From Bacteroidia bacterium (GTDB lineage Bacteria > Bacteroidota > Bacteroidia > J057), in assembly GCA_030430205.1 (NCBI GenBank), contig JAUIGE010000013.1, positions 62,001 to 126,000 on the forward strand: DNA of 64,000 nucleotides, in the 5' to 3' direction. Under the pieces are notes generated by a model. It was not told the origin of the DNA and ran no database searches. It worked only from the letters and a program-made list of their open reading frames with translations. Shown piece by piece: positions 62,550 through 64,000 of this stretch (within the stretch, counting starts at the first letter, position 1; each line of letters starts with the position of its first letter). Position numbers and translations under genes: made by a program.

Positions 62550-63956
62550 TCAGCAAAGCTGATACTCCGGCGTACCCAAAATCCGCATACAAAGCGTCTT
62601 GAGGCGCGTTTCATGGTCCCGCTCTTTCACAAAAGACAACAGCTCAGCGTCTGCCATGCGCAGCGGACAGATCAGAAAAAGCGTTTTCAACAATTCCAGC
62701 ATATCGGTAGAAGAAAGCCCTTTTGTGGCGCTGGACAGGTTTTTCCAGGCAATATCTGCTTTCAGTTTTTTGCCAATAGGCTTCTTATCACCTCCCAGCA
62801 AATCCAGGCCTTCTTTGCCCGCAAAGTTTTCTATCAAACCCAATTCCAGCTGATAATCAGCTACGATCAGCGCCTGTGGAATGCGCAGCCGGGCCAGCAA
62901 GGTCGTCGAATCAATCCAGGCTCTGTCTTCAGGCCAGCCCGCCACATTGGGGGGATAGAAAAGTACTTGTCCCAAAGCCTTTTGCAGGAAAAAAGCAGAC
63001 TCTTTTTCCTTAAATTCCATGTCCAGTTGCCGCATAAGGCCCACTATATACTCGATGGGCGATTTGATGCGGCTGCCAATCACCTCTTCTGTATAGAAGT
63101 GGTCGGAGGTGAAAATCATCTCCATCAGCCCGGCGATATCATAGTTGCTTTTGTAAAAAGCCTCAGACCAGATGGAAACCATCTTTTCATTCAATTGGGG
63201 GCTGACAAAAAATCGGTAGATTTTTTCGGTCAGGTAGCGGGCCGTTTGCGGATTCGCAAGTACGATCGCGATGATGTCATCGCCATCAAATGTGCCGCTA
63301 TGTCCCATAAAGGTCTTTTCGCCAAAGTCATGTTGATTTTTGCGAAAAACGAATGCGCCTTTTCCATCAAATCCCCAGCCGGTGAATGCGCGCGCAGCTT
63401 CCTGTATGTCTTTTTCGCTATAGTGACCTCGTCCGAGGGTAAACAGTTCCAGCAGCTCACGTGCAAAGTTTTCATTGGGTTGAGCCTTCTTATTCTGCTG
63501 ATTATTAAGGAATTGAAGCATGCCCGGGTTTTGAGAGATGGCGTGCAGCATGTCCCCGAAATTTCCCAGCGCATGCTTGCGCAGCGTATTGTTTTGCACT
63601 TCTGCCAGGAAGCCGTTGCGCAGGTTGCAGGCGAAATGGTCGTGCCAGAAAAGGGTCATTTTTTCCCGAAAAAATGCAGGAGTCTTCGCCATATAGCTCA
63701 ACCAGGCATGATTGAGTTCTCGTACTGTTTCTTTGTTTGCCTTGCGAAAAGCGCGTTTTTCCTCCTTGCTCATATATTTGGGCAGCGTCAGCAATTCGCC
63801 CGAAACCCGCCTGATATCCTCCTTACTCTTCGAGTCTTTCATGATTTTGGATACCAGGGTGGAAATATTTCCTCTGGGCAGATTCATCAATTCCTGCAGG
63901 CTGAGGCCAAAGCCTGCGCGATTGTACAGATGTTGTGCGTGTTTGAGTTTCATCAT
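62550..63956 (-). CDS. DUF1800-family protein
   Basis: This 468-residue protein has the DUF1800 landmarks HLYNRAGFGLSLQEL, FWHDHFACNL, NFARELLELFTLG, FTGWGF, VAGWPEDRAW and the C-terminal ILGTPEYQLC. No signal peptide is visible, unlike its DUF1501 partner, with which it forms a co-directional pair 96 bases apart. Function unknown. Confidence 0.92.
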   Translation of the reverse strand: MMKLKHAQHLYNRAGFGLSLQELMNLPRGNISTLVSKIMKDSKSKEDIRRVSGELLTLPKYMSKEEKRAFRKANKETVRELNHAWLSYMAKTPAFFREKMTLFWHDHFACNLRNGFLAEVQNNTLRKHALGNFGDMLHAISQNPGMLQFLNNQQNKKAQPNENFARELLELFTLGRGHYSEKDIQEAARAFTGWGFDGKGAFVFRKNQHDFGEKTFMGHSGTFDGDDIIAIVLANPQTARYLTEKIYRFFVSPQLNEKMVSIWSEAFYKSNYDIAGLMEMIFTSDHFYTEEVIGSRIKSPIEYIVGLMRQLDMEFKEKESAFFLQKALGQVLFYPPNVAGWPEDRAWIDSTTLLARLRIPQALIVADYQLELGLIENFAGKEGLDLLGGDKKPIGKKLKADIAWKNLSSATKGLSSTDMLELLKTLFLICPLRMADAELLSFVKERDHETRLKTLCMRILGTPEYQLC

Positions 63957-64000
63957 AAGTCAGACTGGCCATCAGGCCAAAAGTTTAACGCAGTTTTTCC

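Overview
The window comes from a Bacteroidetes chromosome, most likely a Saprospiria (Lewinella/Haliscomenobacter-like) organism. This is judged from type IX secretion C-terminal domains of both kinds, very large HYR-repeat exoproteins, the TAnnTTTG promoter word, a TonB-dependent receptor with a carboxypeptidase-regulatory-like N-terminus, and PKD/propeller secreted proteins. Genus is an inference. No tRNA, rRNA, CRISPR array, insertion sequence or origin was seen. No gene-free stretch exceeds 300 bases; the longest is 35785-36044.

Layout. 1-9102 (-) is one unbroken open frame of at least 3034 codons, a secreted giant with about sixteen repeated modules, cut by the window edge. 9193-16973 holds a methyltransferase, two thioredoxin-fold envelope proteins, anmK, a PhoB/PhoR-like two-component pair and a secreted propeller-PKD protein. 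17025-19568 is a TetR / DoxX-hydrolase fusion / cupin unit with a striking inverted repeat. 19569-20811 is an AT-rich Fic gene, followed by an SGNH hydrolase and glutaminase. 23160-29529 carries type IX cargo genes, including a broken gene tail and a compositional mosaic. 29621-34058 is DUF4340, dnaN, a GT-C-like membrane protein and purQ. 34129-38588 has an M43 metalloprotease and a DsbD with duplicated N-terminal domains. 39664-45820 is a minus-strand run (TPR, EamA, prohibitin, Uma2, dcd, DivIVA-domain, WD40). 45969-50807 has gcvT, comB, a Nudix hydrolase and a secreted metalloprotease-like protein. 50938-56109 is an AT-rich DUF234-type ATPase followed by two tandem TMTC-like GT-C/TPR proteins. 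56213-63956 holds lnt, a TonB-dependent receptor, a DUF2807 protein and a DUF1501/DUF1800 pair.

The most unusual theme is a set of word-ladder repeats: short 7-, 8-, 15- or 38-base words repeated with small changes. They sit directly against gene ends, several times supply the stop codon, can form perfect hairpins (24-base arms at 47061-47120), and appear in frame inside at least three coding regions (dsbD-like linker, a TMTC-like N-terminus, the DUF1501 protein). I know of no description of this family in this lineage, and it is my main candidate for something undescribed.

Three AT-rich patches (Fic, the 26.8-28.2 kb cargo segment, the DUF234 ATPase) stand out against GC-rich neighbours and look acquired. 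Many genes concern the cell surface: type IX cargo, envelope thiol chemistry, lipoprotein acylation, muropeptide recycling and possible protein glycosylation.
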